A stretch of DNA of 64,000 bases from Mauremys mutica (GCF_020497125.1 NC_059081.1:14727105-14791104); one strand, 5' to 3'. Shown: positions 46,340 through 58,279, counted from the first letter of the stretch. Made by a program: numbers and translations. The notes: generated from the letters alone by a model not told the origin.

Positions 46340-48540
46340 TATGTTAAAAGAATGTGAAGGCTGAGACAAAGCACAATGAAAGAAAATGCACTTAGGAGTG
46401 AAACCTGCCTTATGCCCTCTAATTCTCCAATAGGGCACATCAAGAAGGAGTTAAGGAGATGTCCTGTTGTACCTAAATATTGGAGAAAATACAGTATAGT
46501 AAGTGTCTTCCTTTACCTGTGCATTTTATTACTTTTCTCTGTTTGTGTCACAACCTTAATGTTCTTTTAATGTAGTTTTTGAGAGTGAATTATAATTGCT
46601 TTCTGTTTAGTTATCATCCTAGAGATCTTTACTCTGATTAGGTTGTCTCCCCCAAACAAAAGTGCATTTGAAGTCTATGGCAAACGCAGAACAATTAGGA
46701 GAAATACAGATGCATTTTTTTTCTGCTAGCATTAGTGTGATCCCATGAGCTCACTGCTAATGAGTCTGGATGCATTAGCAGCAGCCATAGCTGATTTTAA
46801 TCTGACTCTGGGAAAGCTCTAGTTTTCATGGAGTTATATTGGTTTCCCATGCATTTCCATTGGATTGAATTTCCAATGATTTAATGTTTGCTAACGCATC
46901 CAAATACACAGAAGGGACTGGATCAAGATCCCATCCATACCTCTAGGAAATATTCACCGTGAGCCAGATCCCCCAGGACAAGTCAAGATATGCTGAGTTG
47001 ACCATGTTAGAAGGGGAACTTTTCACTTGCAGCACAAATTGGGGTCACTTAACTTAGAGCAGATTAGGGGCTGCTCTAAATTTTATTGGGTAGAGTGGTC
47101 CCCTATGGATAAACCGGGATTACAAGAACACTGCGCAGTATAGCTCTGCTCCATACAACCCTTAACTATATTCTATGTCTATGCAGGAATAACTCATTGC
47201 CTGGGACAGTGGGGAAAGGGTGGCATAGTCAGGGATTTCCCCTTCCTTAGGAAAATCTTTGGCTGCCCTCTCAGGACAGCTCTCTAGCCCAAAAGGCAGG
47301 GATACAGAGGCCAGGATCTGCATGTTGGTATTCATCAGTGGGTGAAATTCATCCTTGTGCAGAGGGCTAGCATGAAGTCTGAACATCACTGAAGTTCTAC
47401 CTAACTGTGTTTTGGGAGCTTCTGTGGGGTTTAAGAGATACATAGCTCTGTGGCCCTCTTTATTCTCATATGAAAAGCCTGGGTCTTATGGAAGGAAGGG
47501 AGTTTTGAGGGCGATTGAATGTAGAGGCTGTGGGTGCCTTGTGTGAAGGGATATCTGTTTTCTCTCTTCCTAGAGACTAAATATAAGAAAACTGAGTGGA
47601 CACCTCAGCATTAAACAAGGACGCTAGATGTGGATGTATATATTTTTCAGGTATATTTTACAATACTTTGTAATTACATTTAAGGCTGGTCTTGCAAATC
47701 TTTCAGTACCACTGCTGAATAGGAGAATGCCTCTTTACATATCACAAATGACAAGAAGACCGGCTCATTCAGGTCTCTAGCCTCAGACTGTTTGGGATAA
47801 TTACTGAGCACCTCAAAGGGCAATTAAGATAGGAGATGGTGAGGATAGATCCTAGGAGAAATGGTCAAGGTACAAGGTTGCACGCAAAAGGTCTTGTGAT
47901 TTCCCTCTCTGAAGAGTATCCAAAAGGGGAACTAGAGTGTAAGTAGGATGACCCTAGGCAAAATTAAAACTCATATATCAATTTCAGGGCCTCTCATTGA
48001 ACACCTATTGGTTTCAATGGGCTCTGGATTGGGCTCTAATTTTGTAATGCATTTTGTAAATCCCTCAGGGTCACAAACATCCTAAATATAAGACTATTTA
48101 TAGCTCATAAACAAGGATTTACACTGCCACCAACACCTTCTGAAATGTGCATATGCCACTGAGAATAATCATGCATAATTTCTCAATTTTAATATAAAAT
48201 ATCTTATCAGCTGATATGACACACATCTTTTTTCTTGTAATCAAGGATAATCAAAATGAGACAAATATTAGCATATTTAATCACCTATCTGTGGATGTTG
48301 TTTTATACCTATAGAGCTTCAAGGTGAGAATGCCCTTCTTAGCGGCACAATCTTCTAAAAAGAGAATATTTATATAACAGAAAATTCACTTAGCAAGTAA
48401 TTTGCTATATTCACTTTGCAATTATCTCTAATATTTGTCTTTGAAAAAGAATTCTCTTTCACAACACATCTTTTCCTTTTTCTGTATTCTGGAATTAAAA
48501 CTCTATTTGTGGCATCAAAATCCGTTGCTATGGAAATTAA
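46340..48540. other. Unassigned spacer
   Basis: No gene or clearly named repeat. A copy of the short recurrent motif lies at 47985-48035. Confidence 0.45.
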
Positions 48541-48544
48541 TGCA

Positions 48545-48950
48545 ATGACAGATTCAGCATTATGGATTCACTAGAGGAACCAGTAGGAGGTCCTGTGGGC
48601 AGGTGCCGTATGTGTGCATTTGGTGCAAGCAACTCATGGCCCTTAGAGAGCACATATGGGCTCTTGAGACCAGAATGGCTGAACTGGAGGAGCTAAGGGA
48701 AACAGGTACATAGAGAAGCTTCATAGTCTGACAGTCTTGTGTTGAGGAGGATGAAAGTCTTGGGGAAGGAGAACATCAAGCTGGAGTGGAGAGAAATGAT
48801 TCCGTAGTTGGGACCCTCCTTCCAGATGATGTCATGGTATCCTCTCACACTGAGGCTACCCCTCTTGGAAGAAACCTCAGGTATTAGGAATAGACAGGTG
48901 ATAGCAATGTGTATTTGGCACCAGTGCGACTGATGCTGGAATACAGTGTC
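48545..48950 (+). mobile_element. CR1 LINE 5' (ORF1) fragment
   Basis: 'gcaagcaactcatggccctt' and 'ccagaatggctgaactggag' followed by gagctaaggga match the ORF1 zone of turtle CR1, where a Cys-rich stretch precedes M.ELEEL.E. The plus-strand reading gives CRMCAFGASN and AELEELRETG-like remnants. It leads almost directly into a CR1 3' end at 48960, so the polymerase is deleted. Confidence 0.55.
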
Positions 48951-48959
48951 CATTTATGA

Positions 48960-49448
48960 TGTCAACAGTTTGAGAAGAGTGTTGATAAATTTAGAGAAGA
49001 GCCATGAGAATAATTAAAGGATTAGAAAACGTGCCTTCCAGTGATAGGCTCAAGGAGCACAATTTATTTTTCTGGACAAAGACAAGGTTAATGCATGACT
49101 TGATTAGTCTGTAAATACCTACGGGGGAACAAACATTTTAATAATGGGCTCTTCAAACTAGCAGAGAAAAGTATAACGTGATCCAATGGCTGGAAGTTGA
49201 AGTTAGATAAATTCAGACCAGAAATAAGGCATACATTTTTAACAGAGAGAGTAATCATCCATTGGAACAATTTACCAAGGGTCTTTCTGGATTCTCCATC
49301 ACTGACAATATTTAAATTAAATTTGGATGTTTTTTCTAAAAGACTTTCTGTAGGGATCATTTTGGGGAATTTCTATGGCCTGTGTTATATAGGAAGTCAG
49401 AACAGATTATCACAATGGTCTTTTCTGTCCTTGGAATCTATGAATTCC
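48960..49448 (+). mobile_element. CR1 LINE 3' end
   Basis: 'agagccatgagaataattaa', 'aggattagaaaacgtgcctt', 'gacttgattagtctgtaaat', 'ccattggaacaatttaccaa', 'ctccatcactgacaatattt' and the final 'ccttggaatctatgaat' align along their whole length with 32430-32872. The two are the same subfamily. The frames here (49088-49457) are not coding. Confidence 0.85.
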
Positions 49449-49449
49449 C

Positions 49450-50825
49450 TGCCTTAAAATCTAACCAAGCGCCTGGAGTTCCTGCTCTGTGAGAAGTACA
49501 GAAGTGTAACCAGCCAGGAGTGAATTAAAATCCATGAGAAAATCAACAAGATGCTGCTTTAGGTTGGAGAGATATTACAGCCTTCTTGAAAGCACCCTGC
49601 ATTCACTCATGCCCCAGGACTATATACAGCCCCTTTGGGACAGTTAGGACTTATACTGTGGGACCAATGGATTACATATACTCCCACCTGGTACAGTTTG
49701 GAGTACTCAGACAGGTGGGCTCAGCGTGGTCCGGCATGGCTGGTTTGTATGGTGCAGCACGCTAGCAGGGAAGACCATGCAAGTCTCTCAATTTTATTGC
49801 CCCAATCCATCTTTGTAATAATCTGAGAGTATCTAGTGAAAATTTCATAACTGCTAGTTCAACTTTTTTGTTTTAAGTTCCTGGTATCCATTCTATTTGA
49901 TTGGGAGTGGGTTAGGGGAGGGAGTAGGCGTGAGTTCTGCTATTAATGGAAACATGATACAACCCCTAGGTTATAATAATAATTGTACTGCATCATAGGC
50001 CAGAAATTCCTCCAATCTGTATATTAACAACAAAGATGGAGACAAAAACATACTGGTTCCAGCTCTGGGGTTACGTCTGTCTCCGCTGCTTTGATGACAA
50101 TTCTGCTGCGGGCTGCTTCCCAAACAGGTCCTCTGAGTATAGTTCCAGGATATGCTGTAGTTACTCAATCAGCATAGTCTCCTCAGTAGCCAGCAGGAAA
50201 ACCAGTCACTTCTTAAGTTTCTTCCAATGGCTGCTGGCTATCCTCCAGTTCCTGTGACTCAGGGGTTATAACCATCCCTTGTTAGAAGATTGTTAGGCAC
50301 CACTGTGGGACCAGGGCTCTCTGAAGCCTCTAGAGCATGGTCAAATTGCTCATAGGAGCTGAGCTCCCAGAGATGCTATTACAATCCTTGACCTTAGCTC
50401 TTGACTTGCTATCTGCACTGTCAGTCTGGTGGATCCCAATGCCTCAAGCATCTTTGAAATTTCTTTGTGTGCATGACCATTTCTTGCACTCTTACTGAAA
50501 TCAAATGTTTTGCTCTCCTCACACCACAGATTTACCGGAATTCAGTTGTGTTCTTCTGGCTAGCTGGCAGTGCACTTGGTGTAGAGCTTCTTCCTATTGG
50601 TGGCCATAACTAACACAAGAGACTGTTATGTGTTTCCAGGTGAGTGGTCTGTGTGGAAAGGAAGAATTAAACATTGAGCAGCTTCATTTGAACGTGTTTG
50701 AATCAAGTGGGGTTGCTTCTGGTTCGTAGCAATCAAGTGGGACATTTTGTGATAGAAAGACTGAGAAACACAGGCCCAGGGGATCGTGGGATAGCATTGG
50801 TGAACTTTCCAGAAATGAGTCTGTG
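49450..50825. other. Unassigned spacer
   Basis: No recognisable gene or repeat. Confidence 0.5.
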
Positions 50826-50836
50826 AATCAAGACTT

Positions 50837-51040
50837 GAGTTGATTCCACACTGCAAAATGTTGGGGCTTGGGCATGAGTCCCAGTAGGATTCCCCTGGTG
50901 GGTTCTAGGACCTGGGTCTTGAAAGCTTGCTGACCCAAGTCAGAAAAATTATTGTATGGATGGGGATGGGAGGGATGGAGGTTGGGCTCAAATTTGAGTC
51001 TGAGCCCCAGTTTGCAATTCAGAGTAGCCATACACTGTGT
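50837..51040. mobile_element. MITE-like element
   Basis: 'tgattccacactgcaaaa' at the left and 'tttgcaattcagagtagcc' at the right are diverged inverted ends. Inside, 'cctgggtcttgaaagcttgc' and 'tgggctcaaatttgagtctg' resemble the 'cccgggctcgagcccgag' core of a widespread turtle MITE. Strong decay makes the call tentative. Confidence 0.45.
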
Positions 51041-51044
51041 GCCC

Positions 51045-51885
51045 TCTGAAATTTCCCCACACCAGGGGAAATTTCAGCTATCCAGATCCAGCTGTTTCCT
51101 GGTGCCTTTGTCCCATCCAGAGTGGTTCAAAAATGTCAGAGGTCAGAAGAAACTCTCCCCACATTTCTAATATAATCAGGTGACTTTAGATGAATATATA
51201 GAATTAGAGGGGAAAGTTAAAGCTAAATGAGAAAGAGATCTGAATGCAGAATATTCTGAGGGACATCTGTGAACAGATAAAAACAATATCAATTAATGCA
51301 AGACACAGAATCGCTTTCTTTAATTGATTTCACAGAGTCCATGTGATGCTGTCTAGGCTATGCAAAGTGAATGTTAATATACAGTTATTAGAAATATGCA
51401 AAATGGAAATTTTGGCCATATGTTTTGGACACGCTAAGAATTCCAAGTGTTTTGGAAGGGCTATAGCATATTTGGAGCATATATTGCACCTCCACTGCAT
51501 TTTTCAATGGCCAGTATATCTTATTGATGATCTCTCTGCCCTAGCAATAAACGTAAAATCAGATTTTGATGGCAATTAGTTTTGGATTGGGCCCTAAATG
51601 ACATTCTATACTTCATGATGCTCCAGACCTGTAAAGACTTCCTATCCTATACAAGAAAATAGGCCATAGGAATGGACATTCTGTTGACATAGAAAAAATT
51701 ACTTACAAATTCACAAGTTGACCCAAGACGACTTTAAATATGTAGCCTGTATACTTGGGGATGATTCACAGAAGCAGATTATAAATTTAAATTAATCCAT
51801 CAAAAACGCTCTTGCTCTGTTGCTTAGTGCTGTGACAATTCTGCAGCACCTTTTTAAATACAGATTGGTTAGTCATGTCCAGACT
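51045..51885. other. Unassigned AT-rich spacer
   Basis: No gene or repeat recognised. Confidence 0.5.
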
Positions 51886-51889
51886 GCAC

Positions 51890-52205
51890 ATTCATAGAGT
51901 TAGAAGTGGCAGAGACCTAGAAGAAATGAAAAATATGATGATCCAATCCATCCTACTGCCAATACAAACCTTCTCTGTAGGTTTAGTACCTTACCTTGGG
52001 ATTTGTCCTCTCTAGTTGTACATGTCCTCTTAATGAGACTTTCACCAATTCCCTTTGAGACTGACACATTTCACTGTTTAGGAAGCTTTTATGGTAATAC
52101 ACTAAATTTTCATTTCTTATTTTAATTTCTTTTTGCTTAGTTATAGCCGCTTGTTCAGCAATAAATTATTTCCTCTTCCTCCTTGGTGATTATAACCTTT
52201 TATTA
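51890..52205 (-). mobile_element. Old CR1-like 3' end
   Basis: The plus strand 'ttcatagagttagaagtggc', 'agagacctagaagaaatg', 'tccaatccatcctactgcca' resembles the reverse complement of a CR1-type tail. Downstream text fits a CR1 3' UTR in reverse, with a block 'ttagttatagccgcttgttc'. No protein motif remains. Confidence 0.5.
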
Positions 52206-52273
52206 GATGTAATCCTCTATCACATACTTGTCTGGGTATCTCTTAGCCAAGCAATACATACTTAGCTCTCTTA

Positions 52274-52373
52274 AACAACAAGGAGTCTGGTGGCACCTTA
52301 AAGACTAACAGATTTATTTGAGCATAAGCTTTCATGGGTAAAAAACCCACTTCTTCAGATGCATGGAGTGAAA
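52274..52373 (-). repeat. PLE terminal unit, minus arm
   Basis: The plus strand 'aaacaacaaggagtctggtg' to 'cttcagatgcatggagtg'. On the minus strand ctgaaga is followed by a gtgggt/acccat stem, gaaa, gc-ttat-gc, tc. One end base pair of the stem is a wobble (g opposite t). Confidence 0.85.
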
Positions 52374-52588
52374 ATTACAAATGCAGGCATTATTATACTG
52401 ACACATGAAGAGAAGGGAGTTACCTCACAAGTGGAGAACCAGTGTTGACAGGGCCAATTCAATCAGGGTGGACGTAATTGATGAGGAGGTGTCAATTCCA
52501 GGAGAGGGAAAGTTGCTTTTATAGTGAGCCAGCCACTCCCAGTTCCTATTCAAGCCCAAAATAATGGTGTTAAATTTGAAAATGAATT

Positions 52589-52872
52589 TTAGTTATGCAG
52601 TTTCTCTTTGAAGTCTGTTTCTAAATTTTTTTTTTCAGGTATGGCTACTTTTAAATCTGTTATAGAATGTCCAGGAAGATTGAAGTGTTCTCCTACTGGC
52701 TTTTGTATGTTACCATTCCTAGTGTCCAATTTGTGTCCATTTATTCTTTTACATAGAGACTGTACAGTTTGGCCAATGTACATGGCAGAGGGGCATTGCT
52801 GGCACATGATGGCATATATATCACTTTAATAGATGTGCAGGTGAATGAGTCCCTGATGGTGTAGCTGATATG
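52589..52872 (-). pseudogene. PLE GIY-YIG endonuclease fragment
   Basis: The minus-strand frame ending at 52589 shows CQQC (residues 2-5), MYIGQT (9-14), R21, H25, and later KPVGEHFNLPGHS (36-48). This is the C-terminal GIY-YIG nuclease of Penelope-like elements, which nicks target DNA to prime reverse transcription. Upstream, 52800-52872 continues it in another frame (HISYTIRDSFTCTS.KVIYM). The frame break falls in a 'gtgatatatatgcc' tract, consistent with gain of one AT unit. The reverse transcriptase is absent. The C-terminus 'EKLHN' ends at a stop. Confidence 0.85.
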
Positions 52873-52876
52873 GTTG

Positions 52877-53079
52877 GTTCCTCTGATACTCACCAGCAAT
52901 TCCACACACACCACAGAAACACTGACCCAGGAACCAATCCCTGTAACAAACCGCATTGCCTACTCTGTCCCCATATCTACTCTGGCAACACCATCAGAGG
53001 ACCCAACCACATCAGCCACACCATCAGGGACTCATTCACTTGCACATTTACTAATGTGATATATATATATGATATATGA
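52877..53079 (+). pseudogene. PLE ORF fragment in the inverted arm
   Basis: The plus-strand frame has TDPGTNPCNKPHCLLCPHI, then GPNHISHTIRDSFTCTFTNV. The second part repeats, on the opposite strand, the HISYTIRDSFTCTS stretch at about 52805-52870. The Cys-rich CNKPHCLLCP block is the linker that lies before the GIY-YIG domain in PLE proteins. A TA-rich tract at 53055-53085 replaces what follows, and the nuclease is gone. Confidence 0.75.
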
Positions 53080-53151
53080 TATGTGCCATCATGAGGTAAC
53101 TCCCTTCTCTTCATGTCAGCATAATAACGCCTGCATCTGTAATTTTCACTC

Positions 53152-53276
53152 CATGCATCTGAAGAAGTGGGACTTTTACCCACGAAAGCTTATGCACAAA
53201 TAAATGTATTAGTCTTTAAGGTGCCACCGGACTCCTTGTTGTTTTTGTGGATACAGATTAACATAGCTACCCCCTG
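53152..53276 (+). repeat. PLE terminal unit, plus arm
   Basis: ctgaaga at 53159-53165, stem gtggg (53167-53171) with cccac (53079+ offset: 53179-53183), gaaa (53184-53187), then gc-ttat-gc. It continues 'aaggtgccaccggactcctt' and finishes 'agctaccccctgata'. It is longer at its outer end than the minus arm, which stops at 'ttgttgttt'. Confidence 0.85.
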
Positions 53277-53292
53277 ATACTTAGCTCTCTTA

Positions 53293-54085
53293 GTCTTTAA
53301 TGTCATACATTTAGTTCAGTTTAGCTGGATAATGTTTAGCTCGTTGGTGGCCAAACTTTGGAAAGGACACTCTCATTTGTGCAGATATGTTTTTGGTACC
53401 AAGAATTGAGGTAAACTTCTACCTGATCACAATTTCATCGGAATTCTCCCAGTCAGAGAGCCTGAGCATCAAGATGACTTTTCTATTACAACTCAGGAGA
53501 AAATCGTGTTCTCCTTCTTTGGATGTGAATGGCTTGGTGCAAAACAGAGCCAATGTGGCACCATTTTATGGGGTGCATGGGGTAGAGAGAAACCAAGATT
53601 TATGAAGCTTGTTCCCTTGTGTGCTATATAAGGTTTCCAGGTAAGCTGAGGTAGATATATCCCTAAACAGCTCCATCAGCCATTTTCTTCCTCACAAAGT
53701 ACAGGGTGCATGTAATACAGATGAATCTCCAGCTCTGAGACTGGTGGTGTGGCTAAAGAGGCCACCCTGCTGCCTAGAGATCATTGGAAATTATTCTTTT
53801 CCGCTCTAGACCCAAAAGTGGTTGAATCCTGAGGTACAGAAAAGATGCTTGAGATGTGTGCTGGGAGCAAGATTTAGCACTAACTTCATATTTTGGAATG
53901 TTCTTTGCGCGGTACTGGTTTGTGTGTGTGTGCACACACAGAGAAAGCTGGGTTCTTGGTCTTGCCTATGGCCAAGGATTTCCCTTTGTAGAAGTGCAAA
54001 TTGCTTCACCTGGTTCTTGACTGATGCAGTGGTCCCAATGGAACTGCAGCTGCTGGTGTAACATAGAGCATCCAAAAGACTGCTG
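53293..54085. other. Unassigned spacer
   Basis: It includes a short TG/CA tract at 53920-53940. No gene seen. Confidence 0.5.
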
Positions 54086-54087
54086 TA

Positions 54088-54356
54088 AGGTATTGTCTAT
54101 ATTAGAAAAGTTGCACCAGTTGAACTAAATGGACTTTTAACTAGACAGATTAATTAATGCAAGCCCCTATTGAAGACACACTTTAACCCTTGCTTAAATT
54201 GGTTGAGCGTTCACCTATAATTTACCAGATTGTGCTAAACCAGTTGAAGCAAGGGTTAAGGTGTGCCTTCATTAAGTGTTTCCACCAGTTTAGCTAAATC
54301 AATTTAAGAACGATTTTAGTTAAACTGCTGCAACTTTTCTAATTGAGACCAGGCCT
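54088..54356. mobile_element. MITE with nested inverted repeats
   Basis: The outer ends 'attagaaaagttgcaccagt' (left) and 'ctgctgcaacttttctaatt' (right) are inverted copies. The edges resemble the aaggcctggtctacac type. An inner pair, 54176-54195 (acacactttaacccttgctt) and 54247-54266, pairs at 18 of 20 positions. The whole could fold into a long cruciform. No coding capacity. Confidence 0.75.
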
Positions 54357-54359
54357 TTG

Positions 54360-56310
54360 GGCTTCCCTCTGTCCCCCTTTCCCCTGACCCTGGATTATGA
54401 TCAGTGTTTATGGTCACCTTTACCCATCACTTTCCTCAGCTGCATCAAGTCAAAACTCAGTGCAACTGGGAATCTAGGGTTTTGAGGTTTTTGAAAGTGA
54501 AACATACTATGGCAGTGTGGAAGTGGAAAAAGGGATCAAGGGAATTTGGATGCAGACATCTTAGTTTTCAACAGAATAGTGCAAGAGTCCAGCTAACTCT
54601 AACTCTAATAATGCGAGACTTTAAGGCAGGGCCTGGGCGAGTGGGAAGCGAGTGAGGAAAACTGTAAGAGATGTTATTTGGCCTTGTGTAAGATAAGAAT
54701 GAAACACAGACTGTAGCAGGAACTATTGAGAAAAGTAAGATATCAGGAAGGGATATGTATAAACAAGATGCAGCTGTTCATAATTATTGTATGCAACAAA
54801 AGGTACAAATTCTTGCACTAATTGATTATCTGGCAGAGACTGCCTAGAAAAGGGGAATCCCTGTCTGTGTGCATGTCTCCCCCTTGCAATTGCTTGAGAA
54901 TAAACTGTCTCTGACATGCTGCCAACAACCTAAGAGTGAAGACTGTGTTTTTCTTCCACAGCAGTCTCCTATTTCCTCAGTGAGTGTTCATAACTCCCAT
55001 TAGTGTTACTGGATATACAAGCATGCATTGAAGGGAGAACGAAGCCTCCTGTCAAAAGGAGCGGAAAGAAAGAATTAATCTGAAACTGTATAAAGTGAAT
55101 TAATAGTACAGGGTGGTTTGGTGAATTAAAATGTTTATTTAAAGAACCTCTGGCAATTTATAACCAGAAGTTAAAAGTCTGTGTGCTTCTGCAATATAGC
55201 ATAGAAAAAGAGATTTTTAGCCAAGATGGAACAATACAAACACCATGTTCAATGGTTGGGCTAGAGTGGTAATGTTTAAAAGTTTCACCACAAAGGCAAG
55301 AATGCTGTATTCCGAGAAAAGAGGTATTTTAAAATGAACTTTTTAAAAAAGCAGAACTTCCTAGGGTGAAGCCCTGGTTCCACTGAAACCAATGGAATTT
55401 TTGTCATTTGATTTCAACAGGGCCAGGATTTTACCACTATAAGATGAATTATAAATATCCAGGGGACTTAAAGAATTTGATTAATGCTGATGCTATTTCC
55501 AGCCCTTAGACACCATTCTGTCCCCTTATTTTTGACTCCCACAACAAAAGTTGAAATAAGAATGGAAAATAGAAACCAAATAATCTAGTCCACCAGGCAC
55601 AGATACTCTTTTCATTCAAATCCCTCCTCAAAACTCTCTTCTCTTGTGAGGCCCATGCCCTTCATACTGGGGTGAAGCTCACTCCTATGCAGACGGCCAG
55701 CACTGGCCTAGGCATCATTTAAGTCCCACTTATGCTGTCAAGATAGGGCTTCGGTGCAACTAAAATGAGTCCCGTTGCACTGGGGAGAATTTCACCCACA
55801 GGTAGAATATTCTGCAAGACTCGCCCTGTCACCAATTTGAATGCATACAACCATGTGCTCTGAGATCTGCATTCTGATGGATCAGAGAATCCTAATCAAT
55901 TATTGATGAGTGGTGTTAAATGATACATAACATATCAATGAGGCAAAAGCATTGCATGTAAATGCTGGAAAGGCCGATGACTTTTTTTTAAACTAGGAGA
56001 TTCACATGAACTAGAATAATCTATCCAAAGACTTAGTATTTTAACAAACAAGATACTTCAATTATAACTGAATGTATTAACAATCATAAGCTTTATAAAA
56101 AAAACTAGAGAAAATTACCATCTTCTATTCTTTCATCTCCTAATAGAGTATTCTCAGTGCTTTTCATAATAGCAACTAATGACTTGTTAATCATCTTTAA
56201 AAAAAACCATATTGCAACATCCAGGAGATGTAACTCTTAAGCATTTTTTAATTAAAATATATTCTGTCATGCACGTGTAGATTTCTTTTTCTGGGAAAAT
56301 GCTCTAGAAG
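54360..56310. other. Unassigned AT-rich spacer
   Basis: One copy of the recurrent motif lies at 55365-55436. No gene. Confidence 0.45.
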
Positions 56311-56316
56311 TCAAAG

Positions 56317-56600
56317 TATGTCTACATGGCAATTGGGAGTTGGTATTGCCACAGGTGTAGGCATACCAGAGCTAGCTTTGAGCTAGTTAGATCAAATCTA
56401 GCTAGAATAACAGGAGCAATGAAGCCATGGCAGCATAGTTGGTGGCCATGTGTGTATGTACCTGGATGGGTGGGGAATATAGCCCATGTAGCCACTGTGC
56501 TCCCACCTATTGTTACTCAAACTAGGTTTCATCTAGCAGCTAGTTCTGCTATGTCTACACCTATGGCAATCACACTTTCTGATTGCCCTGTAGGCATATC
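56317..56600. mobile_element. MITE-like element
   Basis: The left end 'gtatgtctacatggcaat' and right end 'attgccctgtaggcatatc' are inverted (15 of 18 or so). Such 'tatgtctacac.gcaat' ends mark a common turtle MITE. Long open frames on both strands (124 and 110 codons) cross its right boundary into the flank and have no domain. Confidence 0.55.
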
Positions 56601-56604
56601 CAAA

Positions 56605-57930
56605 GCCAGATGTTCAGTAATGGAAATTAGGAGGATGGACCTGAACCATGATCCAGGAGTTCCAGGTCCTCTCTGTTGGAAATCTTTCTCTGTAATGTGA
56701 AGCTTTGGAAAATGTTTCCCAGGGATTGGTAGAATTTGCCCACTTCTGTCATCACTTAAGCGGAACCCAGCCTGAATTTTCATACACTGTAGTTGTATAT
56801 AATCTTTGAAAATATATGGGCCAACCATAGAGGGTACGATAAAATCAGCAGTTGGACACACAAATAGTGCCTATTTTTAGGCACTATTTTTATGCTGGTA
56901 GTTTACATTTATTGAATAGTCCAGTAAGTGGCTTACCATCCTGGCCCCAATGCATCTAATCACTTAAGCGCATGCTTAATTTCAATCATGTGACTAGTCC
57001 CATTGACTTCAAAATTAAAGCAAGTGTACTATGGTTAAGCACATGTTTCTTGTCTGAATCAGGACCTGCATGATTATCACCTTGCAGATTTGAGCCCCAA
57101 ATTTAGGATTAGGTGCCTTGATTTAGACAGCTAAGTTTTGAAAACTGGGATCATGACATAAATTAGGTTGTGTCAAACAGAGGGGAATTTATCAACAATG
57201 TTGCTAACACTCAGATGTTTACAAATCGTGAATCAGGCCCCAAAAATAATTATTGGCTTAAATTTCTAACACTTCAAATATTTTTTTATTATTTCTTTAT
57301 TAGTATTAGTATTTATTACTTTTACATTTTGTTTTCTTGTTTCTGAGCCTTCAGTCTACATACAGTTCACATTTTCAAAGTTTTGCAGCCATAATGGCTA
57401 CAAACTTTAAAAAAATAAGAAAGCTGAGATTTATATATTCATATGATGTCAGGTGCTGGGGCTTACAGAAACACTCAAATGAGACTCATAATAAAATCAG
57501 AAGAGTTGATAAAGCTGCGTCAGATAAATTCATAATTGACCAAAAACTTAGACCAAAATGTAAAGTGAACCCAAGACCTTTTTGTTTGGTTAACTTTTGT
57601 TACTACTTAAAGAAAAAAAAAGTGCTTGTTTTTGACCATCAATGGAAGTACTAAATCACAATAGTGAAATCTGTCATCATGGTATTTATGGCTTGGGAGA
57701 TCTGGTGAGAGACAGCCTAACCTGAATTTAGGGCCTGATTTTTCAGACCTAGGAAATGAACCCTTCAAAGTCTGAACCAAAGCAAATCTCTGGAGGTTCA
57801 CCCATGATTAGTTGTTGTGACAAGGTGTGACAATCCTACATGTAATGGGTTACTGGGTTCCTGCATTTCACAGGGCTGATCAGAGCATGGTTATAATAAA
57901 AGGGAAAGAGAAACTGGCATAGGAGATTAC
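56605..57930. other. Unassigned AT-rich spacer
   Basis: It contains a perfect hairpin at 56862-56889 (12-bp arms, tttt loop) and one motif copy near 56985-57065. The 105-codon frame at 57337-57654 is lysine-rich without a recognisable domain. Confidence 0.45.
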
Positions 57931-57934
57931 CATA

Positions 57935-58230
57935 GGGTAGGTCTATACTTACCGCGCGGGTCGACGCGGAGAGTTCGACTTCTCGGAGTTCGAACTATCG
58001 CGTCTAATCAAGACGCGATAGTTCGAACTCCCCACGCGCTCCGGTCGACTCTGGAACTCCACCACTGCCAACGGCGGTGGCGGAGTCGACCTTGGAGCCG
58101 TGGACTTTGTTCCCGCGGTGTCTGGACGGGTGAGTAGCCCAAACGAAGGTACTTCGACTTCAGCTACGCTATTCGCGTAGCTGAAGTCGCGTACCTTAGT
58201 TCGACCCCCCCCCTTAGTGTAGACCAGGCC
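57935..58230. mobile_element. CpG-rich hairpin MITE
   Basis: A 296-bp element between 'gggtaggtctatact' and 'agtgtagaccaggcc' (inverted ends), with ata on both sides. It contains two strong hairpins: 57986-58005 with 58011-58030 (perfect 20-bp arms, 5-nt loop), and 58155-58169 with 58175-58189 (perfect 15-bp arms, extended by ggtac/gtacc outside). It is by far the most CpG-dense part of the window, a sign of a young copy not yet eroded by methylation decay. Non-coding. Confidence 0.85.
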
Positions 58231-58279
58231 ATAGAGGATGGGTGTGCCCTGTCTCCTCCCAGCTGATGGAAGCTTGAAA

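Larger units (their letters stand above)
52274..53276 (-). mobile_element. Penelope-like retroelement insertion with inverted arms
   Basis: About 1.0 kb, flanked by a perfect 16-bp duplication, atacttagctctctta (52258-52273 and 53277-53292). The minus-strand arm (about 52876 down to 52274) holds the end of the coding region with a GIY-YIG nuclease relic and the terminal repeat. The plus-strand arm (about 52877-53276) is an inverted copy of the same end. It keeps a coding piece further upstream in the ORF but lacks the nuclease through a deletion near 53085. Both arms finish in the unit ctgaagaagtggg...cccacgaaagctt..gc, tctgttag-type, ggtgccacc. Inverted, 5'-truncated termini of this kind are typical of PLE insertions. 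Confidence 0.9.

Noticed and set aside
56326..56861. Frames of 124 and 110 codons on opposite strands as genes
   Set aside because: Both overlap a MITE-like element and its flank and have no motif.
56862..56889. Rho-independent style terminator
   Set aside because: The DNA is vertebrate, so a hairpin followed by T residues has no such role here.
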